Source: Bromus sterilis (lineage: Eukaryota > Streptophyta > Magnoliopsida > Poales > Poaceae). From it: a DNA stretch of 64,000 bases. The position numbers were made by a program, and so were the translations under genes. Within the stretch, counting starts at the first letter, position 1, and each line of letters begins with the position of its first letter. The DNA lies in contig OX465600.1 of the NCBI GenBank assembly GCA_950022295.1, positions 201,467,782-201,531,781 on the forward strand. Reading direction: 5' to 3'. Positions 47,176-57,989 of the stretch are shown here, piece after piece. Below the pieces are notes generated by a model. The model saw nothing but the letters and a program-made list of their open reading frames with translations, did no database searches and was not told the DNA's origin.

Positions 47176-47817
47176 CTACTGCCGCTGCCACTTGACGACT
47201 GGCTTCACGTCCAGTTCTTCCTTAGAACTAGAAGAGCAAACACCATCGCCCGAAGGATCAGCCGAAGACGAAGAAACGGGAGAAGAAGGCGAACCACCAC
47301 TCGAGCCATCAGAATCGCCGCTGCTCGCCTCCATGCAGTATGGCTCCAGACGGTTGCCTCCAGCATCAAACACACGGATAATAACATTATCTTCGCCGTC
47401 AAAATGACAGCAAAGGCTGTCCCCGCCGCGCAAATTCAACTGACAAGAAAACGTCCTCCAGCCAGACCCAAGGAAGATCAAGGACGAACTATCAAATTCC
47501 AGCGCCACCCAAGAAGAAGAACGAGAGCATCCATGAAGATGGAGCCAGAAACCCTTCAAGACACGCTCAGAAGAAATGGAGGCAAACGAGGCAGGAAGAA
47601 GAATCCAGGTAGCATTCCTCCCAAGAACATGCAAAAGAAAATCATGGCGCCAAAATCCCTCCTCCATGGAGGAAGAAGAAGAAAGCGCCAACGCAGTACC
47701 ATGACTCCCACCCCGTGAGGATCTAGGGGTGAGGACACCACGACCACGGCGGCCACGACCTCACCCTGCAACACCACGGCCTCGCCCAGCTACACCGCTA
47801 CCACATTTGGGCGCCAT
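47176..47817 (-). pseudogene. Antisense B3-domain-like ORF in R, one internal stop
   Basis: This reads against the direction of R, from ATG 47817 to TAG 47176: 213 codons with one internal TGA (codon 19, 47763-47761), where CGA (Arg) fits the flanking Arg-Gly run. Residues 2-41 are Gly/Arg-rich. Residues about 55-151 follow the B3 DNA-binding domain pattern: FWRHDFLLHVLG, then ILLPASFA, then WVALEF, then FLGSGWRTFSCQLNLRGGD, then HFDGEDNVIIRVFDAGG. The GW..F....L..GD....F core is diagnostic for B3. The tail (about 160-213) is Ser/Asp/Glu-rich. B3 domains are plant DNA-binding modules. Antisense extra ORFs are known in Tat elements (gene 23 of maize Grande1); the B3 assignment is my reading and needs a profile search. 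It could start instead at Met 51 (47667), avoiding the stop. The ATGGCG start context is typical of grass genes. A TTTAAATAA at 48024-48016 could serve as a TATA box. Confidence 0.6.
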
Positions 47818-49109
47818 CCGAAGAGGAAGAAGCACAAGGGAAAGATGCGAAGAATGGATGCCAAGGACGGGCAACCAAAGGAAGTACATATAGCACAATC
47901 CAAGGGAAAACCAGGAAAAACACACAGAAGCCCAGGCGACGCCATCATTACACCAAAGACCAAACGGACCAAGTGTTACGAATTCCAAGACAAAGATGCC
48001 TTCACACGGTCAGCATTATTTAAAGACGCATAAAATCTCGCTTGTTTCCCATACAAGCCTCGGAAACCCAACAAGTAACAAACAACGCGACGTCCAAATC
48101 ATCATTATGACAGTTCAGAAGACGCGACGGATCAAGAAAATCAAGCATCATCATACGTCATCAAACAAAGCGACAATGCATCCCAAAGGGAAAGAATAAA
48201 GGTAAAAAACAGTTGGAAAGATCCAAACGATTCCATGAGCCAGCCATACGTCTAAATTTTCTGACTATAAAAAGTTCTTACTCCCATCGGGACTACCCTT
48301 TTGAGTCCGGGTGCTCCCTCACCCAGAAGGCAAAGATGTTCTCGAGTGATCACTCGCACTAGAAGAAACAACATACTCTCAGAGTTCGGGTGCTCCCTCA
48401 CCCCAAGAGCAAAAAGCATTCGATTGACCACTCGCCCAAAAAGATTCATCCATTCAGCAAACATGACTTACTCGCAAACTCGACAACATTCCGAGTGGGT
48501 GCTATCTTATTTCCCTCGCCTGAGTTCGCTAAACACTTCGCGACTGACGACTAAAACAACTCACTTGATTGTTTTTTCGAAGTGGGTGCATTGCTAAATC
48601 AGGCTCCGTGCCTCAGAAAAAACGATTATGCCTGGGCTACGACACACGGTACCCAGATGCCACGCAAGCTTAGCGTGTAGGTAAGACCCCGCTGCGCAGA
48701 ACAGCTGGGCCGGGACTTGCCGCAGAGCGATTTATCTCCCGACCTTTTCCATGCGCCAACATGATAGAAAGAGCCGAGCGGACGCGCTCAGGATATGTGC
48801 TTAGACTGGCGGCAATTGATCCTATAAGACCTGCAACGGCATGACTTTGCTTGACACCATTGTTCCAAGTTCATGTCGAGGGACATGAGCTTGATCGGGC
48901 TACTATGGTATTTGTCACTAGAACAATTCAACAAGGCTCGACCAGTCGACTCCTTGGGCCCTTTCAGCTTAGCAATCCCTCAAAACAGATATTGTCATGG
49001 CTCAAAACTGCCAGCGACCCGTGGCGATAACACGCTTACAAACAATAAGGCACAGATGAATTTGAGTCCCTACGCGACTCTTCGAGTACCCTAGGCACTT
49101 GGGGGCTAT

Positions 49110-49558
49110 TGACGAGGGGGTGACCCCACGACTCCTACATATGAGATTTCCTGGTGCATGGGAAGACGGAAGGCCCACTGAGAGGTTACGACAAGCCCAC
49201 GATTGGCCCAACCAAGCACCGACATAGTAGTCTGCGACTAACATGGAAGGTGCAACCTGGCGTACAAGGCAGGACTAGAATTAGGAAACTACCTATGTAA
49301 TCTATCACGGACTCCCTGAGACCTAGCCGGGTATATAAAGGATGGGAGGGGAGACGTCCAACTCATCTCAATACGCATCTACTCATCCTTGCCTTACGAG
49401 AACTCGCCTTGGCCTCCATTGTAATCACCCCCTCAAGCAATAATATCGAGCAGGAAGTGCTTCTCCTGTTAGCCGACGAGCATCGTCCAACCTGTGCCTA
49501 TCTCTATGACTAACCCAGGGTCCCTGGCCATGGGACTTTCCGGGGTTGATCCCCGTCA
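49110..49558 (+). repeat. R 3' LTR, 449 bp
   Basis: It starts TGACGAGGGGGTGACC after the polypurine tract and ends GATCCCCGTCA, giving inverted ends TGACG/CGTCA. A TATA box, TATATAAAG, lies at 49332-49340. The short LTR with a long internal 3' region is usual for this lineage. H sequence resumes directly after it. Confidence 0.8.
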
Positions 49559-50911
49559 ATCATTATTTTGGAAATTCACTGGAGGAGACCAAAGGTTGAC
49601 CGGAGGGGCCCCACCAGGGCTCCAGAAGGGTCCCTGGCGCGCCCCCCTAGGGCGCGCCAGGCACCCTCCTGGATGCCTTGTGGCCCTCCTTGGTGCCCCC
49701 TCTGGCCTATATTACCCCCCTGGGGTACAAACCCTAGAAAGAGAGCATTTTCGGAGTTTCGCTGCCTCCTCGTGGCGGAAACCTACAAAGAAGAAAAAGC
49801 CATCTCTGGCGGGCAGATTCCGCCGAGGAGATCACCTCCCGGAAGGGGAGATCATTGCCATCGTCATCATCATCGTCGCGGGCATCATCGAGATCATCAT
49901 CAACATCATCCCCAACATCAGCACCATCTCCATCTCCATCCCATCTCATCTCACAATTTCAACTTGTGTTGTAATCCTTACTATCTATCCTCTCTACTCT
50001 GTTGGTGTTGATTACTACTTTGTGGTGAATTCTATTGAGTTTTGTTGGAGAAATATCATGTGTCCAGATTGTTTGCCACCCATCTATCACCTCTGATCAT
50101 GATCTCTTTTATGTGTTGTGAGTATTTACTTTAGTTCTTGAGGACATGGGAGAAGTCTAGTTGTTAGTAGTCATATGATGTTGAAGTATTATGTATTGTT
50201 TGATACTTAAGTTGTGTTGTTATTTTCCTAGTGGTGTTGTGTCAGTCGAACACCCAACACTTCGCCTTATTAAGGACCTAGGGGAATACATTGTGTACAA
50301 AGGATGCTTATGGTGGGATGCCGGAGTGACAGAAACCTGAACCCCAGTTCGCACAGTTTTGCACAAGGGAGTTATGGATCCTCGATCGTAATGATGTGGT
50401 TAGGCTTATTCCTTAATTACTACCTTGTATTTGCGGATGCTTGCAAGGTGTGTAATCATAAGAGTACACTTATCTTAGTCTAGAATGTGTACTAGCATTG
50501 ATCCACCCACCGACACTTATCGACACAATACATACTACTTGGCGGAATATGGTGAAAGTAACTTGGCTACCTCTCCCGTGTGTCCTCAAGAACTCCTTAG
50601 CCTTTATAAGTTCAGTTCCTAGGCCTATCCTTTGCTCAAAAGGATCAGGCCACTTGTTACTCCTCAGTTACCCTGTTTACTTTGCTTGTCTTTTACCTTT
50701 CTGTTGCTTTAACCAAAAACCCCTAAATATTTATCTTTTAGTGTTTGCAGACCTTTCCTTATCCAGGGTCACTTGTCAATACCTTCTGCTCCTCGTCGGG
50801 ATCGACATCCTTATTTATCGAAAAGCTACAATTGATCCCATAGACTTGTGGGTCATCAAGAATAGTTTATTGGCGCGGTTCACAGGGGAGGCATCCCAAC
50901 TAAACCTATCA
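49559..50911 (+). repeat. H 5' LTR, part right of R
   Basis: The 3' part of a long LTR, with the promoter region (CCTATATTACC near 49707), the 5' leader and the polyadenylation region. The end at about 50911 (CCTATCA) is inferred from its distance to the primer site and the usual ...ATCA end. The left part lies beyond R, outside the window. ORFs here (for example 49494-50096) show no known domain. Confidence 0.65.
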
Positions 50912-50937
50912 ACTTCACCGCCATCAACGAGCTTTTC

Positions 50938-50955
50938 TGGCGCCGTTGCCAGGGA
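50938..50955 (+). other. H primer binding site (tRNA-Asp type)
   Basis: TGGCGCCGTTGCCAGGGA matches the complement of the 3' end of plant tRNA-Asp with one mismatch. This primer choice is typical of Athila elements. Confidence 0.85.
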
Positions 50956-51044
50956 GTGTAGCGCTATTGGTAAGTGAAGTCGGTAAGGAAAACTTTACTT
51001 TTTTTTCTTGTTTTTATTTTTTGCTGTTGCTACGCTCAGTCCTT

Positions 51045-51727
51045 ATGGACCCCTCTACTATTGGTTCGTTGCTAGTGAGGAGCCGCCCCACGACTGTGGT
51101 GGTCACTCCTACCCCTACTGAAATTGAGCCCTATAAAATACCAACTGGTATTATTGATTATGTCTTGGGTAATCGTTATACAGGAGAAGGACATCCGGGA
51201 GAACACCTGCTATATTTGTCACAAATATGTTCTTTATTTAATCTTGCAGGTTTAACGATGGAGTTCGTCATGAAGAAATTATTCTCCGTATCACTTAAAG
51301 ATAAAGCTTCAGATTGGTATAAGCTACTCGATAACTCTGATTTGCTTGAATGGCAAGAGCTTATGTCTCTCTTTTATGCGAAGTTTTATCCTCTTCGTGA
51401 AATTCACCAAGACAGGAACTACATCTACAACTTTTGGTCTCGCGATGGAGAGAGCATCGCTCAAGCCTGGGGGAGACTGAAGTCCCTGATGCTCAAATGC
51501 CCCAACCATGAACTCCCAAGGAAATTATACTTACAAATTTTTATGCCAGGCTTTCTCGTCAGGACAAGGAGATGTTGGATGCCTCCTCTAGCGGGGTATT
51601 CCAGTCGAGAAGTATAGAAGAAAAATGGGATCTTATTGAAAGGATCCAGAAGAACACTGAAGACTAGGAAATTGATAAAGGTATTGAACCCACTATAAAT
51701 TATGAGCATGACTACATTGGGAGTTAT
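51045..51727 (+). pseudogene. H gag
   Basis: The likely start is ATG 51045 (MDPSTIGSLL), about 90 bp after the primer site. The capsid-like retrotransposon gag core is seen in IIDYVLGNRY, MKKLFSVSLKDKASDWY, LFYAKFYP and ESIAQAWGRLKSLMLKCP. A one-base loss in the T-run 51538-51542 throws the frame off within gag (apparent end 51617). The proper frame continues with RQDKEMLDASS-type sequence, meets TAG at 51665-51667 and goes on unshifted into the next ORF. Gag would form the cytoplasmic particle. Confidence 0.8.
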
Positions 51728-52558
51728 GTGAAAACTGATTACTTTAATACCTTTTTCTCTAAAATTGCTCTTGATTCCCAGCTAATGATTGACTTTTGCA
51801 AGGACTTTGCTTCTCATATTGATTCTTCGAAGAAGAAGGAGATTCAACATCATAAACCTTTCAAAGAGTCACCTATTGAGATTAATGTTACTGGTCCTGT
51901 TTTACCTGCAGTTGTGTATGAACAGCCTCCTTATCCCGCAAGGATAAAGGAGCACTCTTTTGTCACATGTATTATAAACAAAAATGGAAGGACCAATGAT
52001 GAACCTGAGGACCTAATCAAGGTCAAGCCTCAAGTTGCAATGGTTAAGGATCTGGTAACCAATGATATTGAAGAATCTATTATTAGTTTTTGTGCTGTTT
52101 CCACTAACATTGTCACAGCCAAGAACAAAGGCCCAATTTCAGGTACACCAATTGTATCTGTAAAAATAGGAGATCATAACTACTATGGGCTATGTGATTT
52201 GGGATCCAGTATCATCGCTATTCATTTCTCACTTTATCAAGAGATCATGCACGAGATTCAGCCGCGTGAGATCGAAGACATAGATGTCACGATTCATCTT
52301 GCAAATAAACAATCAAGCTCTCCAGTTGGGATTGTAAGGGGTGTTGAAGTTCTTTGAAGGAAGGTAAAATATCGTACGGACTTTCTTGTACTTGGTTTAG
52401 TGCAAGATATTTTTTGCCCTATTATCTTTGGTAGGCCCTTCCTCAGCACTTGTGGAGCTATAATAGATTGCAAGAAAGGTAAAGTCTCAGTTCAATTCGA
52501 CGGTGATCCGTAAGAATTTAACTTCTCTAAATTTTCTACGCAGCCTCATGGTACTGAT
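51728..52558 (+). pseudogene. H gag-pol linker and protease
   Basis: One frame, open to 52357, then stops TGA 52355-52357 and TAA 52511-52513 without a shift. A conserved segment near EHSFVTCIINKNGRTND is followed by the protease region ISGTPIVSVKIGDHNYYGLCDLGSSI. The D-L-G triad in place of D-S-G is usual for Athila proteases. After the first stop the flap and tail are recognisable (TDFLVLG, PIIFGRPFL, STCGAIIDCKKGKVSVQFD). Confidence 0.8.
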
Positions 52559-54349
52559 TTGTCTAGTAATGAAAAAATTATTGAAGAAATTTCTTCTATT
52601 GCTATTCCTCCTAACGATAATTTGCAGCAATTTATGAAAGACCACGAGAATGACATGCGTATGCAGGAGAGGAATGAGCTAGAAGACATACTTTTAAGAC
52701 AAACTCCTATCCTGAAGCACAACCTCCCGGTTGAACCTTTAGGAATCCTCTCTCAACCAAAAGAAGACCCGGTGTTCGATCTCGAACCACTTCCCGATAC
52801 GCTCAAGTATGCTTATTTAGATGAAAAGAAAATATATCCTGTTAGTATCAATTCTAACTTTTCAGGATTTGAAGAAGAGCGATTATTGGAGACACTCCGC
52901 AAACATCGAGGTGCTATTGGCTATACTCTTGACGATCTCAAGGGTATCAGTCCATCCATTTTCCAACATACTATCAATCTCGAGCCCGATGCTAAACCGG
53001 TTGTTGATCATCAACGACGGTTGAACCCAAGGATGAAGGACGTGGTTAGGATGGAGGTTCTCAAACTTCGATCCGCAGGTATCATCTATCCTATAGCTGA
53101 TAGTAAGTGCGTAAGTCCAGTTCATTGTGTTCCTAAGAAGGGAGGTATGACTGTTGTTCCTAATGATAAAAATGAGCTAATACCTGAGTGGACTATTATT
53201 GTATATAGAATGTGTATTGATTTTAGGAAGTTGAACAAGGCCACCAGGAAGAACCATTATCCTCTGCCCTTTATTGATCAGATGCTTGAGCGTTTGTCTA
53301 AAAACACCCACTTTTTCTATCTTGATGGGTATTCTGGTTTCTCTCAGATTCATGTCAACACCGCGGATCAGGAGAAGACCACTTTCACGTGTCCTTACGG
53401 TACTTATGCTTATAGGCGTATGCCTTTTGGTTTGTGTAATGCACCTGCTACTTTTCAGAGGTATATGTCTGCTATATTTCATGGTTTCTGTGAGGAGATT
53501 GTGGAGGTCTTTATGGACGATTTTTCCGTCTATGGAACCTCATTTGACCACTGTCTCCACAATCTTAATACAGTTTTGCAGAGATGTGAAGAAACAAATT
53601 TGGTGCTCAATTGGGAGAAGTGCCATTTCATGGTTAACGAAGGGATAGATCTTGGTCACAAGATGTCCGAAAGGGGAATTGAAGTGGAGAAGGCAAAGAT
53701 TAAAGCTATTGAAAGGATGCCCTATCCAAGGGACATCAAAGGTATTCGTAGTTTTCTGGGTCATGCTGGTTTCTATAGAAGATTTATCAAAGACTTTTCT
53801 AAGACCTCGAGACCCCTCACTAATCTTCTCCAGAAGGATGTTCCTTTTGTATTTGATGAAGATTGTAAGGAAGCCTTCGAAGTTCTTAAGAAAGCCTTGA
53901 TAACCGCTCCTATAGTACAACCGCCTGACTGGAATTTTCCCTTTGAAATTATGTGTGATGCTAGTGATTTTGCTGTTGCAGCTGTTTTAGGACAAAGGGT
54001 TGATAAGAAGTTGAATGTCATACACTATGCTAGTAAAACCCTTGATAGTTCTCAAAAGAATTATGCTACTACTGAGAAGGAATTCTTGGCAGTAGTGTTT
54101 TCTTGTGATAAGTTTAGGCAGTACATTGTTGATTCTAAGGTTATTATTCATACTGACCATGCTGCCATTAAGTATCTTATGCAAAAGAAGGATGCCAAAC
54201 TAAGGCTCATAAGATGGGTACTCCTTCTTCAAGAATTTGATTTACAGATTGTCGATAGAAAAGGAGAAGACAATGCGGTAGTGGACAACCTTTCGAGGAT
54301 GGAAGATATTCCGCATGATCCTATTCCTGTCAACGACATTTCCAGATGA
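52559..54349 (+). pseudogene. H reverse transcriptase and RNase H
   Basis: An open stretch of 596 residues, continuing the protease frame; the real start is upstream, so the first residue is arbitrary. RT blocks: KLRSAGIIYPIADSKCVSPV, YRMCIDFRKLNKATRKNHYP, FFYLDGYSGFSQI, PFGLCNAPATFQ and the catalytic EVFMDDFSVYG. The connection follows (IRSFLGHAGFYRRF). RNase H shows MCDASDFAV, TTEKEFLAVVF and IHTDHAAIKYL; the last motif reads VVDNLSRM instead of ADHLSRM. A one-base loss near 54340 ends the frame at 54349. Confidence 0.88.
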
Positions 54350-55721
54350 ACAACTTGCTGTTGTAAGAGTACAATCTCATTCCGACCGTTGGTTTGCAGA
54401 TTATGCTAATTTTATTGTTGCAATTTTTTTGCCTCCAGGTTTTACATTTCAGCAGAGGAATAAATTCTTCACGGATTTGAGGCATTACTTTTGGGATGAC
54501 CCACATCTTTATAAAGAAGGTGCGGACGGGATCGTAAGAAGGTGTATACCGGATCACGAGAAGAAGGACATTCTTCGACAATGTCACAATAGCCCCTATG
54601 GAGGACATCATGCCGGTGAGAGGACCGCACATAAAGTTCTACAATCAGGTTTTTATTTGCCTACACTTTTTAAGGACGCCAGAAGGTACGTTCTATTTTG
54701 TGACAAGTGTCAGAGAGTTGGTAACATTAGTAGGAGAAATGAGATGCCTATGAATTAGTCACTAGTAATCGAACCTTTTGATTGCTGGGGTTTTGATTTT
54801 ATGGGTCCTTTTCCTCCTTCACACAAGTACACACACATCTTAGTTGCAGTCGATTATGTAAGCAAGTGTGTTGAAGCAATCCCCACTGAGAGTGCTGATC
54901 ACAAGACATCTTTGAAAATGCTCAAGGATGTAATTTTTCCTAGGTTTGGTGTACCAAGGTACCTCATGAAAGATGGAGGGTCACACTTCACGCATGGAGC
55001 TTCTAGGAAAGCTCTAGCCAAGTACGATGTCAGTCATAGAATTGCATCACCGTACCACCCTCAAACTAGTGGGCAAGTCGAGCTCACCAATAGAGAGATC
55101 AAGTTGATCTTACAGAAAACAGTGAACAGTTCTAGAAAACACTGGTCAAAGAAGTTAGGAGATGCTTTGTGGGCGTATAGAACTGCTTACAAGAACCCCA
55201 TGGGCATGTCTCCGTATAAGATGGTCTATGGCAAAGCTTGCCATTTTCCAGTAGAGTTAGAGCACAAAACTTTCTGGGCTGTCAGAGAGCTGAATGCTGA
55301 CCCAAAGTTAGCTGGTGAAAAGCGTCTCATGAACTTGACTTCTCTAGATGAGTGGAGAAGTGAAGCTTATGAGAGCGCTAAAATGTTAAAGGAAAAGGTA
55401 AAGAAGTGGCACGATAAAAGGATTCTGAAACGTGAATTTAATGTTTGTGATAAATTTTTATTATTTAGATCTCGTTTCAGGTTTTCTCCAGGTAAACTAA
55501 TTTCCAGATGGGAAGGACCTTTTCATATCGAAGAAGTATATCGGTCCGGTGCAATCAAGATTAATAATTTCGAAGGCACCAAACCTCATGTTGTGAATGG
55601 ACAAAGACTCAAACATTACATGGAAGGTGATCCTATCAATGTGGATGTGAATATGATATACACAACAACTCATGAAGAACAAGTTGAAGCCCAGTTTCAG
55701 ACACCGGCAGGAGCAGAATAA
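54315..55721 (+). pseudogene. H integrase
   Basis: The next frame carries the spacer SHSDRWFADYANFIVA and an HHCC zinc finger (HNSPYGGHHAGERTAHKVL through CDKCQRVGN). A TAG at 54756-54758 (Tyr in relatives) follows. The frame then runs open through the core: DFMGPFPP, LMKDGGSHF and SGQVELTNRE hold the DDE triad, though the usual SDGGSHF reads KDGGSHF. The C-terminal domain (FRFSPGKLISRWEGPFHIEEVY) is followed by an acidic tail. No chromodomain is seen. Confidence 0.88.
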
Positions 55722-55928
55722 GAAAAGGTATGTATTACGGTAAGGAAACATCGCGAACGTCAATAAAAGTTTACTTTTCAAGGTTTTTCCAAAATTAGGA
55801 AAATTCCAAGCCCAAGTGGAGCAGGAGAGGAGCTCCAAGGGGCCCAGGAGGCCTCCCGACACCCCCCTCCTGGCCGCGCCTGTCACCCTCCTGGGAGCCC
55901 CGTAATCCGACTCCGACCCCACTTTGGC

Positions 55929-56570
55929 TTGAAACCTTCCTTCTGTTGCAGAAATTTTTGCTATATATTTGCCCGGATAGTCCCGGCACCGTATCTCTCG
56001 ATTTTGCGTGTTTTCTTTCTCGGTCTGTTTCTGCCAGGAAAACTTTCAGCAGATCTAGGTGCAATAGCTTCCCCAAGTTTCCCCAAGGACAAGTTTGTCG
56101 TCAACGTCATCAAACCTTACCTCGCAGAGGTGAGGAAGCACCCCCATATCCTTCGTGTGGAGGATGGTGTCCTCCACAAGGAAGATCTGAAGGGACCAGT
56201 CAAGGAAGGCAGCACCGAGGAGCGGATGAAGGAGATGGAACATGAGGTCTTCAAGTTCAAGAAGATGGTGGAGCGTGGTGTTGAAGCTAACTTCAACATC
56301 ATGAACGAGTTAGAGGCTTCCCACAGGAAGGAGATGAAGGAGATGTGGTCAAGTTTGGCCGTGCTACAAGATAAAGTTTATGAGCTTCAACCACAGATCT
56401 ATGATCTGAAGAACCAGAACTGTGAGTATGAACTTAAGTTCTTACGCATAGGTTTGGGTGCTGAGTGCAGGATCCTGGAGACTGGAATGTCCTTTGAGAC
56501 TGGAGAACCTTTGCCTTGGAAGCGCTTCGCCAAGGAATACGCGATCAACAAGAACAAGATTGAGGAGTAA
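55929..56570 (+). CDS. H third ORF, coiled-coil protein at the env position
   Basis: 213 residues, open and undamaged. The first 36 residues are hydrophobic (ILRVFFLGLFLPG), followed by VVNVIKPYLAEVRKHPHILR. A long charged helix (about 90-170; EERMKEMEHEVFKFKKM, ELEASHRKEMKEMWSS, LQDKVYELQPQIYDLK) has coiled-coil spacing. The conserved end is WKRFAKEYAINKNKIEE. ORFs after pol in Athila elements are often called env-like, but I see no surface-protein motif here. CTGTTGCAG at 55943-55951 resembles a 3' splice site, so the hydrophobic start may not be translated in this form. The function is unknown. Confidence 0.6.
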   Translation: MKPSFCCRNFCYIFARIVPAPYLSILRVFFLGLFLPGKLSADLGAIASPSFPKDKFVVNVIKPYLAEVRKHPHILRVEDGVLHKEDLKGPVKEGSTEERMKEMEHEVFKFKKMVERGVEANFNIMNELEASHRKEMKEMWSSLAVLQDKVYELQPQIYDLKNQNCEYELKFLRIGLGAECRILETGMSFETGEPLPWKRFAKEYAINKNKIEE

Positions 56571-57511
56571 ATCTCCTTGGGTAATGGCGCCCCTGAGCTT
56601 TTTCCAAGCTTGGGGGAGTGTCTGGTATCTGTATCTTTATCTTTGTCTTTAGGAGTCAAGTAGAGTCGTATCATGTCTAGGGAAGTTACTCTATGAAATA
56701 GGTGTTGCATTGAGGTCTATCACTCCTTTTGTGGAGAGTTTTGTATCCGTGAGTGTGGAGTCGTTTATGAAGGACTATTAATGAGAAGTCTATTGGTTTC
56801 TTCGCTGCAGTCGGTATTCTCTTCAAGAAATCGACATTATGAGCTGATTCTTGTGGGGAGTATTGACCTTATATCAGGTATGGCTTCGAAAAATTTATTT
56901 AATCTTGGCAAGTATAGCTTTGGTCATAACAACAAGCATGTTTTTCTCAAAGTAGCGACATAGCCAAAACCTTTGTGTTATTATGCTTGAAGTTTTATGT
57001 TGACAAGCAAGACAACTTGATGTGCCATGCTAGTTTTAATGTTTATGCTTTGTATTGCTTGCATCTAAGTCATCATCAATTGTCTAGTCTCTCAAAGCCT
57101 TGCTAGCCAAAACTCTATACCAAGCGGAATTCTGCTTGTACTTCCATACCCTGAAACCAACATCTTCCACTTGAGTCCACCATACCTTCCTATTCGTGGT
57201 ATTCCACTACCACTCCTAAAGTATATAATTTATGTGCTGTCTTTAGATGTTCAAAATCATCTGTTTTGTGCCTCCACCTCCAGGACACCACAAGTTTTAT
57301 CTTGGGATTGCATGTCTAATCTGCAAACCCCTAATACGAGAAGGGACTGGCATGAGTGCCCAGCTCGTAAAAGATAAATACTAACACACAAGTTCCTTCG
57401 CCCAGTTATGAGTGATAAACAAAGGAATTTAAGGGGATGTGATCGTCCCCACATGGGAGTCGTTCCACGAAACTTCTTGAAGATACCACTTCTAAATCAT
57501 GAAGTGAGTGA
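56571..57511 (+). other. H 3' untranslated region up to E
   Basis: No gene seen. It begins with CTTTTCCAAGCTTGGGGGAGTG, a purine-rich motif often repeated in Athila 3' regions, and continues as AT-rich DNA. The polypurine tract and LTR proper lie beyond E. E interrupts at 57516/57517; the five bases GTTAT (57512-57516) should recur on the far side of E. Confidence 0.7.
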
Positions 57512-57989
57512 GTTATTGATACGGTGAGGATGGTTCTCTCACTTCTTGTTGGTTACCCCAAGTGGCAGGTGAGATGTAGCGTAGCAGCAAATTTCCCTCG
57601 GTGAAGATACCAATGTTTGTCTCCAGTAGGACTCGCAGAAATACAACAAGGTGACAATGGCGCCAGAAATTACTTCGGGCTAACGGCACCAGAAATTGGC
57701 CGGTTGTCGTGACCTGGACACAGAAACAAATAACTTTGCTCCAAACGAGTACAGAGGAGTTGTCAATTCCTCCGACCTTGCTGTTTACAAAGGATCAATG
57801 CAAGAGATAATAGTGCAACTCAAAGTAATTACTGAAAATAAATTGAGGGTGTAAACAATGGTGTGAATATGGATCGGGGTCCCGTGATGTTCACTAGTGA
57901 TGTCTCTCTCCCAAAAGACGATAAAAGTGCTAGCGAGGTAAACAAATCACTGATGGGAAACTGACATGATTATAAACGCACCGCAATGC

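Larger units (their letters stand above)
45959..49109 (+). other. R long 3' untranslated region
   Basis: About 3.15 kb between the pol stop and the polypurine tract. It contains a 71-bp tandem array (46050-46548), a 45-bp motif seen twice (46701-46745 and 46834-46878, with CTCCCATCGGGAG), short repeats of about 30 bp with GGAGTCGAAGGCATT (46893-46986), the antisense B3-like ORF (47176-47817) and a two-copy repeat with GGGTGCTCCCTCACCC (48305-48470). The polypurine tract ACTTGGGGGCTAT is at 49097-49109. The remainder shows no gene. Confidence 0.75.
34692..49558 (+). mobile_element. Tat-lineage Ty3/gypsy element R (3' part), hosts B2
   Basis: The recognisable order is: end of RNase H; a second, archaeal-type RNase H with its own DEDD set; integrase; a long 3' region; polypurine tract; and a short LTR of 449 bp (49110-49558) with inverted ends TGACG...CGTCA. 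The extra RNase H and the long 3' region are marks of the Tat lineage (Retand, Ogre, RIRE2, Grande relatives). The 3' region carries a tandem array and an antisense ORF. B2 splits the integrase with an exact 5-bp duplication. The 5' half of R would lie beyond C, outside the window. R ends inside the 5' LTR of H; its expected target duplication on the right is ATCAT (49559-49563). Confidence 0.85.
49559..57511 (+). mobile_element. Athila-type Ty3/gypsy element H (left LTR remainder to 3' UTR)
   Basis: The remainder of the 5' LTR is followed by a tRNA-Asp primer site (50938-50955), gag, protease, RT-RNase H, integrase, a third ORF with coiled-coil character and a 3' UTR. The Athila assignment rests on the tRNA-Asp primer, the DLGSS protease site, the VFMDDFSVYG RT box, the lack of a chromodomain and the extra ORF after pol. 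R occupies the LTR to the left of 49559 and E occupies the 3' UTR at 57512. The 3' LTR of H is outside the window. Several stops and shifts show it is old and inactive. It is the outermost host in this nest. Confidence 0.85.

Noticed and set aside
47071..47718. Plus-strand ORF of 215 residues opposite the B3-like frame.
   Set aside because: It is Arg/Lys-rich with no domain pattern. The minus frame has the ordered B3 spacing, so the plus frame is most likely its shadow.
49494..50096. ORF of 200 residues across the R-H junction, and another at 50498-50977.
   Set aside because: The first crosses an insertion boundary and both lie in LTR DNA without any domain pattern.
52196..52210. Damaged protease in H (D-L-G in place of D-S-G).
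   Set aside because: D-L-G-A/S-S is usual for Athila-type elements, so this is not a lesion, unlike D-P-G in A2.
57650..57692. Two primer-site-like words (TGGCGCCATTGTCACC and TGGTGCCGTTAGCC on the minus strand), suggesting an LTR flanked by internal sequence on both sides.
   Set aside because: The perfect inverted ends TGATACG (57517) and CGTATCA (62904) place these words inside the E LTR, so no recombinant element is needed.
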